Assembly: GCA_003576845.1 (NCBI GenBank)
Contig: QEVJ01000022.1
Coordinates: forward strand, 1 to 64,000
Length of the DNA: 64,000 nt
Origin: Planctomycetota bacterium
GTDB lineage: Bacteria; Planctomycetota; Planctomycetia; Pirellulales; PLA5
Reading direction: 5' to 3'
Position 1 is the stretch's first letter; every line of letters starts with the position of its first letter. The notes beneath the pieces are model-generated. The model had not been told where the DNA came from, ran no database searches, and saw only the letters and a list, made by a program, of their open reading frames with translations. Positions 63,760-64,000 of this stretch are shown piece by piece. Both the position numbers and the translations under genes were made by a program.

Positions 63760-64000
63760 ATGCCCGCCAACCACCTCAAGCTAGCCGTCCTCGCCGGCGA
63801 CGGCACCGGTCCCGAAGTCGCCGCCGAAGGTCTCAAAGTCCTGGCCGCCATCGCCAAGCTCGAAGGCTTCACCTACGAGCTGACCCACTTCGACTGGGGC
63901 GGCAATCGCTATCTCCGCACGGGCGAAACCCTCCCGCCCGGCGGCGTCGACGAGCTTCGCAAGTTCGACGCGATCTACCTGGGCGCCGTCGGCCATCCCG
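63760..64000 (+). CDS. Isopropylmalate/isocitrate dehydrogenase family, partial
   Basis: The first 80 codons of a beta-decarboxylating dehydrogenase; the gene is cut by the window edge. The N-terminus has the family motif AVLAGDGTGPEVAAEGLKVL, then FDWGGNRYLRTGETLP and FDAIYLGAVGHP. Isopropylmalate, isocitrate and tartrate dehydrogenases share this start, so the substrate is open. The start codon directly follows a CCCGAAT repeat. Confidence 0.85.
   Translation, partial: MPANHLKLAVLAGDGTGPEVAAEGLKVLAAIAKLEGFTYELTHFDWGGNRYLRTGETLPPGGVDELRKFDAIYLGAVGHP

Overview
The window is a GC-rich chromosomal segment of a planctomycete, most likely of the Pirellulales type. That placement rests on the gene families. 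It carries a PSCyt1/DUF1549/DUF1553 cytochrome protein with a DUF1501 partner, PEP-CTERM proteins, a DUF6666-like secreted protein, a GH71/99-like hydrolase, McsA/McsB, the futalosine-route enzyme MqnE, and a giant tandem-duplicated UvrA. Forty-six genes are supported, one of them cut by the right edge. No tRNA, rRNA, insertion sequence, prophage or CRISPR array was seen.

Layout. 0.1-7.4 kb: double-length uvrA on the minus strand. 7.6-19.6 kb: secreted and catabolic proteins (beta-barrel-like protein, MBL hydrolase, GH71/99-like enzyme, PSD1 cytochrome, alpha/beta hydrolase, luciferase-like oxidoreductase, DUF1501 protein) and a YedK/HMCES-type DNA-crosslink repair protein. 19.7-24 kb: envelope proteins, with a polysaccharide-export lipoprotein, a proline-rich lipoprotein and a specialised NusG paralogue. 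24-31 kb: a kinase-like/P-loop fusion, a SurA-like isomerase and mfd on the minus strand. 31-38.4 kb: hemH, a TVP38-type membrane protein, a PQQ-like propeller protein, a three-gene DUF3592/arrestin-like/ATPase cassette and a repetitive exported protein. 38.7-43 kb: mcsA-mcsB, small membrane proteins and mqnE. 43.4-43.7 kb: a candidate structured RNA ending in an intrinsic terminator. 43.9-52.7 kb: a lipoprotein, a YhaM-like nuclease, a two-gene unknown operon, a PDZ protein, asd, a lipoate-ligase-like protein, an FHA protein and an ECF sigma/anti-sigma pair. 52.7-55.1 kb: two PEP-CTERM proteins. 55.4-60.1 kb: three tandem zinc-ribbon membrane proteases, the third with its catalytic triad replaced. 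60.2-64 kb: a group sigma-70 factor, an SH3 protein, a cupin and the start of an isopropylmalate/isocitrate dehydrogenase-family gene.

The clearest structure that the genes do not explain is a dense population of short dispersed repeats. Every convergent gene junction that has a gap (six of six) holds paired inverted repeats. A G-rich family built on GGGATTC occurs at nine loci. It is translated inside uvrA, mfd and mqnE, and it sits directly upstream of three start codons. The most interesting single locus is 43.49-43.70 kb. It folds on paper into three nested helices plus a GNRA hairpin, with one strand matching the 3' end of 16S rRNA. All functional statements come from reading the sequence; no database search was run.
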